Both the position numbers and the translations under genes were made by a program. A stretch of DNA of 64,000 bases from Shewanella sp. 10N.286.48.A6 (lineage in GTDB: Bacteria > Pseudomonadota > Gammaproteobacteria > Enterobacterales > Shewanellaceae). Of the stretch, positions 43,875 to 53,941 are shown piece after piece. Within the stretch, counting starts at the first letter, position 1; every line of letters starts with the position of its first letter. The notes under the pieces are model-generated. The model had not been told where the DNA came from. It ran no database searches and was given only the letters and a program-made list of their open reading frames with translations. The stretch lies in the NCBI RefSeq assembly GCF_002873135.1, contig NZ_MCVI01000022.1, positions 47,529 through 111,528 of the forward strand, in the 5' to 3' direction.

Positions 43875-45429
43875 AGCAGCAATGACTGAACAATTGGCAC
43901 AGGTGTCTACCGATTTAGGCTTAGAAGCCGAAGAGCTTAATGATGAGGTGTTTCACTCCAACAGTCGTGAACGCCTGCCATTTGCTTTTTCTCATCGCTT
44001 TAATTTGGCATTGGCCAAAGAAGCCGATGCCCTAAAGCTTTACTACACCAGTAATACCCCACTTGATGCCATGCTTGAAGTGCGCCGTTATGCCGGTGAA
44101 GATCTGGTGTTAGTCAAGCTGCCGGTAGAAGACTTTGAAGCGAAATTAACCCACACATTCCAGGCTAATTCATCAGAAGCCCAGCAGCTGATGGAAGACA
44201 TTGGTAATGAAATGGATTTATTTACCCTCGCCGAAGAACTGCCACAAACCGAAGATTTGCTCGAAGGTGATGATGACGCGCCAATCATTAAATTGATCAA
44301 CGCCTTGTTATCAGAAGCCATTAAAGAAGAAGCCTCTGATATCCATATCGAAACCTACGAAAAGCAATTAATCGTCCGTTTCCGTATTGATGGGGTTTTG
44401 AAAGAAGTTTTAAAACCTAACCGTAAACTGTCTTCATTGTTGGTTTCACGTATTAAGGTGATGGCGCGTTTAGATATCGCAGAAAAACGTGTGCCGCAAG
44501 ATGGTCGTATTTCATTACGTATTGCCGGCCGCGCAGTTGATGTGCGTGTCTCTACCATGCCATCAAGCCATGGCGAGCGAGTGGTATTACGACTACTGGA
44601 TAAAAATACCGGCAACCTAGATTTAAAATTATTGGGTATGACCCTGTCTATCCAAGATGAATTTGAAGCGTTAATTCGTAAACCGCACGGTATTATTTTG
44701 GTTACCGGCCCAACAGGTTCAGGTAAAAGTACCACCCTGTATGCGGGGTTAACTGAGATTAACTCCAAAGACACCAACATTTTAACCGTTGAAGATCCGA
44801 TTGAATATGAACTGGAAGGCATTGGCCAAACTCAAGTGAATATGAAAGCGGATATGACCTTCGCCCGTGGTTTGCGGGCGATATTACGTCAAGATCCTGA
44901 TGTGGTCATGATTGGTGAAATCCGAGATTTAGAAACCGCACAAATTGCAGTGCAAGCTTCACTAACCGGTCACATGGTTATTTCGACCTTGCATACCAAC
45001 ACGGCATCGGGCGCGATTACTCGTCTGCAAGATATGGGTGTTGAGCCTTTCTTGGTGTCTTCAAGCTTACTGGGTGTATTAGCCCAGCGACTTATTCGTA
45101 CCTTGTGTAACGAATGTAAGGTCGAGCATGAGCCAGATGAGCGTGAGCGCGAATTATTAGGCATAACGGTCAATGATACCCGAGTGATTTATCGCGCTAA
45201 AGGCTGTAAAGCCTGTGGTCATAATGGTTATCGAGGTCGTACCGGTATCCATGAATTACTCACTGTTGATGACAACGTTCGTGAATTAATTCACGGTGGC
45301 CGCGGTGAGTTAGCCATTGAAAAGTATGTCCGTCAAACGATTCCAAGTATCCGTCATGATGGCATGAGCAAAGTACTGAAAGGGGTTACCACCCTTGAAG
45401 AAGTATTGCGCGTGACCCGCGAGGAGTAA
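43867..45429 (+). CDS. gspE: GspE, type II secretion ATPase
   Basis: A cytoplasmic AAA-type ATPase that powers pseudopilus assembly. It has an N-terminal domain that binds GspL, Walker [10 protein letters not shown] near residue 281, Asp and His boxes, and Walker [16 protein letters not shown] zinc-binding CNEC...[14 protein letters not shown] region begins at C414. ATG 43867 overlaps the gspD stop, and other in-frame ATGs at 43861 and 43882 are possible. Confidence 0.96.
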   Translation: MSEAAMTEQLAQVSTDLGLEAEELNDEVFHSNSRERLPFAFSHRFNLALAKEADALKLYYTSNTPLDAMLEVRRYAGEDLVLVKLPVEDFEAKLTHTFQANSSEAQQLMEDIGNEMDLFTLAEELPQTEDLLEGDDDAPIIKLINALLSEAIKEEASDIHIETYEKQLIVRFRIDGVLKEVLKPNRKLSSLLVSRIKVMARLDIAEKRVPQDGRISLRIAGRAVDVRVSTMPSSHGERVVLRLLDKNTGNLDLKLLGMTLSIQDEFEALIRKPHGIILVTGPTGSGKSTTLYAGLTEINSKDTNILTVEDPIEYELEGIGQTQVNMKADMTFARGLRAILRQDPDVVMIGEIRDLETAQIAVQASLTGHMVISTLHTNTASGAITRLQDMGVEPFLVSSSLLGVLAQRLIRTLCNECKVEHEPDERERELLGITVNDTRVIYRAKGCKACGHNGYRGRTGIHELLTVDDNVRELIHGGRGELAIEKYVRQTIPSIRHDGMSKVLKGVTTLEEVLRVTREE

Positions 45430-45432
45430 TCA

Positions 45433-46656
45433 ATGGCAGCGTTTGAATATAAAGCCCTTGATAGCAATGGTAAACAGCAAAAAGGGGTGATAGAGGCTGA
45501 TACGGCTCGTCATGCACGTAGTCAGCTACGTGAACAGCGCTTAATGCCCTTAGAGCTAGAACCGGTTGCTGAAAAAGAAGCCAAGGCCAAAAGCGGTGGG
45601 CTTAAGTTTTTCAAACGTGGTATCTCGGTTGCAGAGCTTGCTTTAATTACCCGTCAAATCGCCACTTTAGTTGCTGCAGGTTTACCCATTGAGGAATCAC
45701 TCAAAGCGGTAGGCCAGCAATGTGAAAAAGATCGTCTTGCCAGTTTGGTCATGGCGGTGCGCTCGCGGGTTGTTGAAGGGTACAGCTTGGCTGATTCTTT
45801 AGCCGAATTCCCCCACGTATTTGATGATTTGTACCGCGCTATGGTGGCATCAGGTGAAAAGTCTGGTCATTTAGAAGTGGTACTAAACCGCTTAGCCGAT
45901 TACACCGAACGTCGCCAGCAACTGAAATCTAAACTAACTCAGGCAATGATTTACCCTATGGTATTAACCATTGTTGCCATTGGGGTAATTGCCGTATTAC
46001 TGGCAGCAGTGGTACCTAAGGTGGTTGGTCAGTTTGAACATATGGGTCAAGAGCTACCCGGTTCAACTCAGTTTTTGATCCTCGCCTCTGATTTTGTGCA
46101 AAATTATGGGGTATTTGTGCTTGTGGCACTGATTGGTTTGTTTGCACTACTAAAGCAGCTGCTAAAAAAACCAAACTTTAGAATGCAATATGACACCTGG
46201 TTACTCAAAGCACCGGTTATTGGCAAAGTCAGTAAAGGCCTGAATACCGCCCGTTTTGCGAGAACCTTAAGTATCTTGTCAGCAAGTTCTGTACCTTTGC
46301 TTGAGGGCATGCGTATTGCCAGTGAAGTGCTGCAAAACGTCAAAGTGCGCGCAGCAGTGGATGATGCTACAGCAAGAGTGCGTGAAGGTACCAGCCTGGG
46401 CGCGGCGCTAACTAATACCAAACTTTTTCCGGCTATGATGCTCTATATGATTGCATCAGGCGAAAAAAGTGGTCAGCTGGAGCAAATGCTAGAACGTGCT
46501 GCAGATAACCAAGACAGAGAATTTGAATCTAATGTGAATATTGCCTTAGGGGTATTTGAACCCATGCTCGTGGTCAGTATGGCCTCGGTGGTGTTATTTA
46601 TCGTGATGGCAATTTTACAGCCTATTTTAGAATTGAATAACTTGATCAGCGCTTAA
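45433..46656 (+). CDS. gspF: GspF, type II secretion inner-membrane platform protein
   Basis: A 407-residue polytopic protein with two repeated GspF domains, each with an ASGEKSGHL-like signature (MVASGEKSGHLE and MIASGEKSGQLE), and three membrane helices near residues 170, 220 and 375. It starts four bases after gspE. Confidence 0.96.
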   Translation: MAAFEYKALDSNGKQQKGVIEADTARHARSQLREQRLMPLELEPVAEKEAKAKSGGLKFFKRGISVAELALITRQIATLVAAGLPIEESLKAVGQQCEKDRLASLVMAVRSRVVEGYSLADSLAEFPHVFDDLYRAMVASGEKSGHLEVVLNRLADYTERRQQLKSKLTQAMIYPMVLTIVAIGVIAVLLAAVVPKVVGQFEHMGQELPGSTQFLILASDFVQNYGVFVLVALIGLFALLKQLLKKPNFRMQYDTWLLKAPVIGKVSKGLNTARFARTLSILSASSVPLLEGMRIASEVLQNVKVRAAVDDATARVREGTSLGAALTNTKLFPAMMLYMIASGEKSGQLEQMLERAADNQDREFESNVNIALGVFEPMLVVSMASVVLFIVMAILQPILELNNLISA

Positions 46657-46719
46657 GTATCCAAGTTATTTACTATTTATTGTTAGCGCACCGAGTGTGC
46701 GCGTCGGAGGAAGTTGTTA

Positions 46720-47169
46720 ATGCAAACTAATCGAAATCAAACCCGTGGTAAACAAGCTGGTTTTACCTTACTTGAAGTCATGGTCGTGATTGTTATTTTA
46801 GGTATTTTGGCCTCTATGGTGGTACCTAACTTAATGGGTAACAAAGATAAAGCTGATATCCAAAAAGCCGTTTCTGACATTGTAGCGTTAGAAAACACCC
46901 TCGATATGTACCGCCTAGATAACAGTGTGTATCCAACAACGGAGCAAGGCTTAGATGCGTTAGTGCAAAAGCCAACCTCGTCACCTGAGCCACGTAATTA
47001 CCGACCAGACGGTTACATTAAGCGTTTACCACAGGATCCTTGGCGCAACGATTACTACCTATTAAGTCCTGGCGAAAATGGCCGTATTGATATTTTCAGT
47101 GCCGGTCCTGATGGCCAAGTGGGAACTGAAGATGATATCGGCAACTGGAATCTGCAAAACTTCCAGTAA
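46720..47169 (+). CDS. gspG: GspG, major pseudopilin
   Basis: The main pseudopilus subunit. Prepilin peptidase would cut after G14 (KQAG/FTLLEVMVVIVILG), leaving Glu at +5. The C-terminal calcium-binding region reads DGQVGTEDDIGNW. GGAGGA eight bases upstream is a strong site, in keeping with high expression. The peptidase gene itself is not in the window. Confidence 0.97.
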   Translation: MQTNRNQTRGKQAGFTLLEVMVVIVILGILASMVVPNLMGNKDKADIQKAVSDIVALENTLDMYRLDNSVYPTTEQGLDALVQKPTSSPEPRNYRPDGYIKRLPQDPWRNDYYLLSPGENGRIDIFSAGPDGQVGTEDDIGNWNLQNFQ

Positions 47170-47188
47170 GCACGAAGTCTAATAGCAG

Positions 47189-47767
47189 ATGATGATATCT
47201 AAACGCCAATCGGGGTTCACCCTCTTAGAAGTATTGCTGGTTGCCTTATTGATGGGGTTAGCTGCGGCTGCCGTCACGATGACAACCAGTACTTCAGGGC
47301 CTGAGCAAGCGTTAAAAAAAACGGCCCGTCAGTTTATTGCGACCACTGAATTAGTGATTGAAGAAACCATTTTAAGCGGTCAATTCTTAGGTATCGTCGT
47401 CGAAGAAGATGAATATCAATTTGTCTATTACGATGAAAAAAAATGGCACCCTATAACCCAAGATCGTCAACTGGCCCCAAGGCAAATGGACCCGGGTGTG
47501 AGTTTGAGTCTACTGCTTGATGGCTTGCCATTAGTTCAAGAAGATGAAGATGATGAATCTTGGTTTGATGAGCCATTAATTGAAGCCTCAAAAGAAGATA
47601 AAAAGAAAAATCCCGAGCCGCAAATTTTACTGTTTCCCAGTGGTGAAATGTCGACGTTTGAGTTGAGTTTTTTGACCGATGACGACCAAGGTAAAGAGAT
47701 TGAAGTGCTAGTGGTGGGTGATGCATTAGGGCGTTTAGCCATAGGAAGCTTTGATGAAATACAGTAA
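47189..47767 (+). CDS. gspH: GspH, minor pseudopilin
   Basis: A 192-residue pseudopilin with cleavage after G9 (RQSG/FTLLEVLLVALLMG). It contains an unusually acidic stretch (EDEDDESWFDEP near residue 117). It overlaps gspI by 14 bases. Confidence 0.94.
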   Translation: MMISKRQSGFTLLEVLLVALLMGLAAAAVTMTTSTSGPEQALKKTARQFIATTELVIEETILSGQFLGIVVEEDEYQFVYYDEKKWHPITQDRQLAPRQMDPGVSLSLLLDGLPLVQEDEDDESWFDEPLIEASKEDKKKNPEPQILLFPSGEMSTFELSFLTDDDQGKEIEVLVVGDALGRLAIGSFDEIQ

Positions 47768-48122
47768 AGGTATGACCTTACTTGAAGTCATAGTGGCCTT
47801 GGCGGTGTTTTCTATTGCTGCGGTTGCTGTCACCAAAAGCATTGGTGATCAAATGGCCAACCTGCCGATTTTAGAAGAGCGAACCTTAGCCCAATGGGTT
47901 GCTAGCAATCAAATGGTTGAGGTTAGATTAACGCAGCCTTTTCCTGAGCTGGGCACTAAAAATGGTCAGGTAGAGTTAGCCGATAAAGATTGGTATTGGC
48001 GTCAGGAAGTGATTAAAACCACCGACGACAATTTCAGAATGATCAGAGTATTAGTCAGTGATGATGACAGATTTAATCGCACCGTCGCACAAGTGAGTAG
48101 CTATGTTCACAATGAAGGCTAA
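47754..48122 (+). CDS. gspI: GspI, minor pseudopilin
   Basis: A 122-residue tip pseudopilin with a short leader cut after G6 (KYSKG/MTLLEVIVALAVFS). AGGA seven bases upstream supports ATG 47754 over TTG 47751. It forms the pseudopilus tip with GspJ and GspK. Confidence 0.94.
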   Translation: MKYSKGMTLLEVIVALAVFSIAAVAVTKSIGDQMANLPILEERTLAQWVASNQMVEVRLTQPFPELGTKNGQVELADKDWYWRQEVIKTTDDNFRMIRVLVSDDDRFNRTVAQVSSYVHNEG

Positions 48123-48846
48123 GCGCTCAAGACACAGCGACAATCATCGCCAAGCAGGCTTTACTTTGCTGGAAATGATGATTGCTATTGGTATTTTTGC
48201 CATGATCGGGCTGGCATCGAACTCGGTACTGTCAACCGTGATGAAAAACGATGAAGCCACCAAAGAATTTTCAATCCGTTTGAAAGCCTTACAGCAAGGA
48301 TTTGGCATTATCGAACGTGATTTAGGCCAGATGGTAGCCCGAACACAACGTGGCCTAGACGGCGAGCGTACCACCACTGTGTTTCAAACGGGCGATAACA
48401 TGCTGGACTCAGAAACCGAAGCGCTGGTGTTTTTCCGTTTAGGTTGGCTCAACCCTGATGGCATGTTGCCAAGGGGTAGTTTGCAATCGGTGTCATATGT
48501 GGTGCAAGAAGGCCGCTTAGAGCGTTGGTACTATCCTTACCCTGAGCCAGAAATTGGTGCAGAGCCATTAAAAAGTTTGATCATTAAAGATGTTATCTCC
48601 ATCGAGTATTCGTTTTTTGTCGGTGATAAATGGGAGCGTAAAGTTGATGCTTCACAACTGCCACTTGGCATCGCGATGAAATTAGAAATTGAAGGCTTAG
48701 GTATCATTGAGCGTCGTTTTCTACTGCCTAAAGGTGGCGGTGATGCCGCAGCCAGTAACGGCGACAATAACGATGATAATAGCAGTAACGATAATACTGA
48801 TAACGACAATGATACTGATGGCTCTAGCACGGGTGAAGACGGATGA
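48103..48846 (+). CDS. gspJ: GspJ, minor pseudopilin with acidic tail
   Basis: A 247-residue pseudopilin with a basic leader cut after G19 (RQAG/FTLLEMMIAIGIFA). The last 35 residues or so, after LLPKGGGDAAAS, are almost only Asn, Asp, Ser, Gly and Thr, which I do not expect in the family. ATG 48103 or 48112 may be the start; both lie within gspI, so translation is coupled. Confidence 0.93.
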   Translation: MFTMKAKRSRHSDNHRQAGFTLLEMMIAIGIFAMIGLASNSVLSTVMKNDEATKEFSIRLKALQQGFGIIERDLGQMVARTQRGLDGERTTTVFQTGDNMLDSETEALVFFRLGWLNPDGMLPRGSLQSVSYVVQEGRLERWYYPYPEPEIGAEPLKSLIIKDVISIEYSFFVGDKWERKVDASQLPLGIAMKLEIEGLGIIERRFLLPKGGGDAAASNGDNNDDNSSNDNTDNDNDTDGSSTGEDG

Positions 48847-49847
48847 TGAAATATCAGTCGCCGGGGTTGCGTAAACAGCGCGGAGTCGCGTTATTAGTGG
48901 TGTTACTGGTGGTCGCTTTAGTGGTGATTATTGCGACCAATATTACCAGCCGTAATCAGTTATCCATGCGCCGTACCTTGAATTTAGCCCAGTATGATCA
49001 AGCCTATTGGTATGCTATTTCGGCAGAAGAATTAGGTAAAAAGATTTTAAAGCAAGATATGGAAGATGCTGACGGCACCGTACATTTACAGCAATATTGG
49101 GCTTTAGCTGATGTGATTTTTCCGGCTGAATACGGCGAAATTGGCGGTGAGATTAAAGATATGCGTTCTTGTTTTAATCTTAACGCTTTATCAGTTAAGT
49201 CAACAGAAGTTGAAAATGGCCAACCTAAATTATCATTAGCCGCGACTCAGTATATGTCACTGTTGGTTGCCCTAGGTATGGATGAATTTGGCGCCGAGCG
49301 GCTGACCCATACTTTGATTGATTATATTGACGAAGATACGGTAGCAATGCCCTATGGCGCTGAAGATGCCGATTATGAGTCTCGTAATACGCCGTATCGA
49401 GCAGCGAATACCTTGATGAATCATCGCAGTGAGCTGCGGGCGGTATTAGGATATAACCAGCAAGTGTATTTAACCTTGTTGCCTTATATTTGCGCGATAC
49501 CAGGTAATAACCAACAATTGCTTAATGTGAATACCCTAGAGGTTGAACAAGCAGCATTGTTAGTGGGTATGCTAGAAAACAAGATTAGCCAAAGCGATGC
49601 GGAAAGTTTAATTAACCAACGACCTGCAGATGGCTTCGAAACCGCAGCAGAGTTTTGGGAAAATAATTCCTTAGCGAGTTTAGCCACTGAAAGTAATATG
49701 AAATCGAGCATAGTGGTCGATAGTAATTACTTCTTATTAAAAGCGGGCGCTAAAGTGGATAATGCGATGTTTAGAATGGATAGCGTTTTGCGTCGCAGTA
49801 ATAACAAGTTTGATGTGATCAGTCGTCAATACGGTGATCAGCAATAA
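48843..49847 (+). CDS. gspK: GspK, pseudopilus tip protein
   Basis: A 334-residue large minor pseudopilin. Cleavage is expected after G14 (KQRG/VALLVVLLVVALVV). Position +5 is Val instead of Glu, which is normal for GspK. A large globular domain follows. The start overlaps the gspJ stop. Confidence 0.95.
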   Translation: MMKYQSPGLRKQRGVALLVVLLVVALVVIIATNITSRNQLSMRRTLNLAQYDQAYWYAISAEELGKKILKQDMEDADGTVHLQQYWALADVIFPAEYGEIGGEIKDMRSCFNLNALSVKSTEVENGQPKLSLAATQYMSLLVALGMDEFGAERLTHTLIDYIDEDTVAMPYGAEDADYESRNTPYRAANTLMNHRSELRAVLGYNQQVYLTLLPYICAIPGNNQQLLNVNTLEVEQAALLVGMLENKISQSDAESLINQRPADGFETAAEFWENNSLASLATESNMKSSIVVDSNYFLLKAGAKVDNAMFRMDSVLRRSNNKFDVISRQYGDQQ

Positions 49848-49925
49848 TGAATATGGGTAACAATCCGCTTCAATTAACCTTGGCTAGTTTGGCCTGTGGC
49901 AGTTTGAAGCTTGTGGAGAATGACA

Positions 49926-51128
49926 GTGTCTGAACGGCTTTTTATCCGATTAGGGAAAACATCAACAAGTCCTTGTTCGTGGCTGGTATGGTCAGAACAA
50001 GAGCAAGAAATTATTGCTTCAGGTGAGTTAAGTGATGCAGCGAGCTTAACCAGTTTGACTGAGCGCGCGGGCAATCGTCCGGTGGATGTGTTGGTGCCAG
50101 CGGCCAGTATGACATTGACTCAAATTGCATTGCCTGAAAAAAATCAGCGCCAAGCGTTAAAGGCACTCCCTTTCATGCTAGAAGAAACCATCGCCTCTGA
50201 TGTTGAAACCATGCACTTTGTGGTTGGCCCCCGTGATGGTGAGCAGCTAAATGTCGCCGCAGTGGCCCATGAGCAAATGCAAAACTGGTTATCTTGGCTG
50301 CTTGATGCTGGCATTAAAGTAAAGAGTATTGTCCCTGATTGTTTAGCCTTACCGTTGGATCAATGTAGCTGGGCTGCGCTGGATATGGGTGATGAATTGT
50401 TACTGCGTACCGGTGAAGGTAGTGGTGTGAGCTTGCCAAAAACATGGTTAGATTTCGCCTTACCTGAGCTGCTATCGCGTCGAAGTGATGCCGATTCTGC
50501 GCTAAAAATTGCCGCCTATAGCGAAGACTTAGTGTTTACCAATGCTGAGGTGGAAGCGAAACCATTAGATATTCCGATGATGGTATTGGCAAAGGGTATT
50601 TTACAGGCACCGATTAATTTATTAAGCGGTGTGTATCAGCCAAAGCGTGAATACAGCAAGCATCTGATGCTATGGAAAAATGCGGCTATTGTAGCGGTTA
50701 TTGCTATCGTACTTGGGCTAGTGAATAAAGGCTTAACCATTCATCAGTTGAATCAACAAACCGCTGAAATAAAACAGCAAAGTGAAGCGATATTTAAGCG
50801 TGTTAGTCCAGGGGTAAACCGGATTGTTAATATTCGCTCGCAGCTGGACTCACAATTGCGCAGTCTTAAAGGTCAAGGTGGCGGTGCTGCTTTCTTTGAC
50901 ATGCTTGATGGCCTGAAAGAGTCATTTCAAAAAGTGCCCGATTTAAAACCGAACTCAATTCGTTTTGATGCAAGTCGTAATGAACTGCGCATGCAAGTGA
51001 CGGCAAAAAGTTATGATCACGTGGATAAATTCAAGCAACTGGTTGAAGCGCGTTATGAGTTTGATATGGGTGCCATCAATAGCGGTGACAATGAAGTGAA
51101 TACCACAATTACCTTGAAGGGCAAATAA
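49926..51128 (+). CDS. gspL: GspL, type II secretion platform protein
   Basis: A 400-residue bitopic protein with a cytoplasmic actin-like domain that binds GspE, one helix at about 251-268 and a periplasmic ferredoxin-like domain. GTG 49926 gives MSERLFIRLG, the usual start, with GGAG seven bases upstream. ATG 49920 is in frame, but it is only two bases from that site. Confidence 0.93.
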   Translation: MSERLFIRLGKTSTSPCSWLVWSEQEQEIIASGELSDAASLTSLTERAGNRPVDVLVPAASMTLTQIALPEKNQRQALKALPFMLEETIASDVETMHFVVGPRDGEQLNVAAVAHEQMQNWLSWLLDAGIKVKSIVPDCLALPLDQCSWAALDMGDELLLRTGEGSGVSLPKTWLDFALPELLSRRSDADSALKIAAYSEDLVFTNAEVEAKPLDIPMMVLAKGILQAPINLLSGVYQPKREYSKHLMLWKNAAIVAVIAIVLGLVNKGLTIHQLNQQTAEIKQQSEAIFKRVSPGVNRIVNIRSQLDSQLRSLKGQGGGAAFFDMLDGLKESFQKVPDLKPNSIRFDASRNELRMQVTAKSYDHVDKFKQLVEARYEFDMGAINSGDNEVNTTITLKGK

Positions 51129-51129
51129 G

Positions 51130-51606
51130 ATGGAAAATTTGCAAATTTGGTGGCGTGGACTCGCGCAACGTGAACAGCAATTAGTCGGCAGTTGCGCAGT
51201 GTTTGTGGTTATTGGAATTTTGTATTGGGGCATTTGGAGCCCGATTGCAACTGCGGCAGACAATGCTGAAAAAGATCATCAAGCAGCCAAGCAAACCTTA
51301 AATTATGTTAAACAATCGGCGAATAAAATTGCCGGTTTAAAACAACAAGGTTCTGGGCCAAGAGCATCAGGCAGCTTAAGTTCGATTGTGAACCAATTAG
51401 CTGGCCAATATGATTTAGACATTACCCGTATGCAGCCACAGGGCAATAAAATCCAATTATGGATGGACGATGTGCCATTTGACAGCTTACTTGATTACTT
51501 GCATGAACTGGTTGAAGAAAAAGGCTTAACCCTAGAAAGTGTTGATGTATCAGAGTCTGACTTGGCAGGTTATGTCAAAGTGCGCCGTATTCAGTTATCT
51601 AAGTAA
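51130..51606 (+). CDS. gspM: GspM, type II secretion platform protein
   Basis: A 158-residue protein with a short cytoplasmic start, one helix (VGSCAVFVVIGILYWGIW) and a periplasmic ferredoxin-like domain that pairs with GspL. It starts two bases after the gspL stop. Confidence 0.93.
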   Translation: MENLQIWWRGLAQREQQLVGSCAVFVVIGILYWGIWSPIATAADNAEKDHQAAKQTLNYVKQSANKIAGLKQQGSGPRASGSLSSIVNQLAGQYDLDITRMQPQGNKIQLWMDDVPFDSLLDYLHELVEEKGLTLESVDVSESDLAGYVKVRRIQLSK

Positions 51607-51618
51607 GTAGGTATAGTA

Positions 51619-52380
51619 GTGAGTTTGATTAAGAAAATTATTTTAGGTGTTTTTGTTTACCTGATCTTTTTGGTGGTATTTATCCCAGCAAATTGGCTAG
51701 TGGGGATTGCGCCATTACCCAATAATATCAAGGTAAGCGGTGTTAGTGGTACATTGTGGCAAGGCTCTGCTGATTTGGTGTCGATTGATCGCCGTTTGAT
51801 TGAACAGGTGTCATGGGATTTAAATCCTTGGACATTATTTATTGGTCAGCTCAATGTCGATCTGCAGATTGGTAGCCGGGCAACGCCAGTTAGTGGGCAG
51901 GGTGATATTAGTTGGTCTTTCTCAGGTGTCTCAGCTGAAAACTTGCGCTTTGAAGCGCCGAATAAATTTTTATTAGGCAACGCAAAATTACCCTTTAGAA
52001 CCATGGTAGATGGTGATGTCAGTTTAATTGTTGAAAGCCTTAAGCAAGGTACGCCTTGGTGTGAGCAGTTAACCGGTAAGCTATTTTTGAATGCTATTGA
52101 TGTTAAAAATCAGTTTGGTGAATATCCTTTAGGGGATATCGCCCTAGGGTTGAGTTGTATTGATGGCCAAGTGCAATTGATGACTGATGACTCAATGAAC
52201 AAAATGGGGATTCAAGGTAGCGCCACTTTAGGTGAAAATAATCGTATTGTGGTTAGTGCTAAGATCAAACCGACCCATGAGCAGCCACAAGATTTAACCC
52301 AAGCTTTAAGCTTTTTGGGTAAACAAGATAGCCAAGGCTATTACCCTGTTAATTATCAGGGCACGATTCCAGGGTTGTAG
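51619..52380 (+). CDS. gspN: GspN, type II secretion protein
   Basis: A 253-residue protein with an N-terminal membrane anchor (IILGVFVYLIFLVVFIPANW) and a periplasmic beta-rich domain with SGVSGTLWQGSA. GspN is dispensable in several systems, and its role is unclear. Start is GTG 51619. It is the last gene of the operon. Confidence 0.9.
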   Translation: MSLIKKIILGVFVYLIFLVVFIPANWLVGIAPLPNNIKVSGVSGTLWQGSADLVSIDRRLIEQVSWDLNPWTLFIGQLNVDLQIGSRATPVSGQGDISWSFSGVSAENLRFEAPNKFLLGNAKLPFRTMVDGDVSLIVESLKQGTPWCEQLTGKLFLNAIDVKNQFGEYPLGDIALGLSCIDGQVQLMTDDSMNKMGIQGSATLGENNRIVVSAKIKPTHEQPQDLTQALSFLGKQDSQGYYPVNYQGTIPGL

Positions 52381-52405
52381 TAACGACTGCTTCATCAGAA
52401 ATTTG

Positions 52406-52438
52406 AAAGGCAGCTGAATCACATCAGCTGCCTTTTTT
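52406..52438 (+). terminator. Terminator of the gsp operon
   Basis: AAAGGCAGCTGA pairs with TCAGCTGCCTTT around a 6-base loop, followed by more T residues. Confidence 0.88.
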
Positions 52439-52470
52439 ATTGGCTATAAATTATTAGCTACCATAGGCAC

Positions 52471-53145
52471 TTAGCCTTTAACTGCAGCTAATAAGTCTTG
52501 ATGTAAGAGTTGGTAATCATCAATGGCAGGAAAATCGATGAAATCCTTATTGGGCTTTTGACTGTCAGGATTGCTAATACCTAATTGAAAGCCAACACCC
52601 GCCAAACGTGATGCTTCAAGAATATTTTCATTGTCATCAACAAACAAACAGCGGCTTGGATCTAAGTCATATTTCGCGAATGCTTGCTTCCAAAATTCAG
52701 GGTGCTCTTTAGGATAACCCGTTTCATGGCTCGACATCATTCCATCTAGGCCTCTTGCCAGTTCAGTATGTTCTAATTTAAGTTCTAGGCTTTTAGGATG
52801 GGCATTGGTTAACAGGATTCTTTGTTTACCTGCCGTAGCGAGCGCCTCTAAAAAGGGCATGCTGTCTTGGCGCATTTGAATTCGCTCAACCAGTGAATAA
52901 TGCAGGGTGAGAATATCTATGTCTAATTGTTGCTGCCAAAAATCAATGCAATACCAGTCTAGGGTGCCAACAACCTTATGGTAAGACTGCTCGACTAGCG
53001 CCTGCGCTTGGGCTAAGGAAATTTGCTTTTGTGTACTAAGCTGTTGAGGTACCAAAGTCAACCAAAAATGGTTATCAAAATGCAAATCCAGCAAGGTGCC
53101 GTCCATATCGAGCAAAACTGTGTCTATCTTATGCCAAGGAAACAT
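52471..53145 (-). CDS. yrfG: YrfG, GMP/IMP 5'-nucleotidase (HAD family)
   Basis: A 224-residue HAD hydrolase with the nucleophile motif DMDGTLLDLHFDNHFW near residue 13, LLTNAHP as motif II and DDNENIL as motif IV. The whole sequence follows E. coli YrfG, which dephosphorylates purine mononucleotides. It is divergent from nudE across 79 bases, the arrangement seen in E. coli. Confidence 0.9.
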   Translation of the reverse strand: MFPWHKIDTVLLDMDGTLLDLHFDNHFWLTLVPQQLSTQKQISLAQAQALVEQSYHKVVGTLDWYCIDFWQQQLDIDILTLHYSLVERIQMRQDSMPFLEALATAGKQRILLTNAHPKSLELKLEHTELARGLDGMMSSHETGYPKEHPEFWKQAFAKYDLDPSRCLFVDDNENILEASRLAGVGFQLGISNPDSQKPNKDFIDFPAIDDYQLLHQDLLAAVKG

Positions 53146-53224
53146 GTAAATTCCGGTTGTAGAATATAGCTAGGGTAGTAAGATTGTAACTGGTCTTACT
53201 AAATTCGTCATATACGAGGTTTTA

Positions 53225-53773
53225 ATGACATCACGGCATAAAAAGCCCGAAATTCTTCATCGCGAAATTGTCGCCAAAAGTCGACTGTTTCAGATAGAAC
53301 AGCTGCACCTAAAATTTTCTAATGGCATTGAGCGTCAATATGAACGAATGAGTGGTGGCAGCCGCGGTGCGGTCATGATTGTGCCTGTGCATCAAGGTCA
53401 ATTTTTGTTGGCTAAAGAATATGCCGCAGGCACTGATAATTATGAGTTGGGTTTTCCTAAAGGCTTGATTGATCCCGGCGAAGAGGCTGTTGAAGCCGCG
53501 AATCGTGAGTTACAAGAAGAAATCGGTTTTGCCAGTCGTAAGCTGACCTTATTGAAAGAATTAAGCTTAGCGCCAGGTTATTTTGCCAGTAAGATGCAAA
53601 TTTTCATTGCTGAAGATTTATATGAAAGCAGCCTAGAAGGTGATGAGCCTGAACCTATTGAAGTTATCCCGTGGGCGCTTGGTGAATGGCAAGCGTTACT
53701 GGATAACACTGATTTTTCAGAATCGAGAAGTGTGAGTGCATTATTTTTAGCCCAACAACATTTACAAGGTTAA
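53225..53773 (+). CDS. nudE: NudE, ADP-compound (ADP-ribose/NADH) hydrolase
   Basis: A 182-residue Nudix enzyme. The Nudix box is GLIDPGEEAVEAANRELQEE, ending in IGF. It hydrolyses ADP-ribose, Ap3A and NADH in E. coli. It is the first of a pair with cysQ, but a 168-base gap separates them. Confidence 0.92.
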   Translation: MTSRHKKPEILHREIVAKSRLFQIEQLHLKFSNGIERQYERMSGGSRGAVMIVPVHQGQFLLAKEYAAGTDNYELGFPKGLIDPGEEAVEAANRELQEEIGFASRKLTLLKELSLAPGYFASKMQIFIAEDLYESSLEGDEPEPIEVIPWALGEWQALLDNTDFSESRSVSALFLAQQHLQG

Positions 53774-53941
53774 TCTTGCTACTGTGTTAGCGGCTAAATT
53801 TAGCCAATTGAGATGTTGTAAGCGTTATTACTGACTGATGATTAAAATATTTCAGCTTACTCATCTAATTTAACTACAAATAAATCGTAAATTAGTCTAA
53901 CTTGACACTATTCAGAGTATTATTTGGCGATTGGAGTCGTT

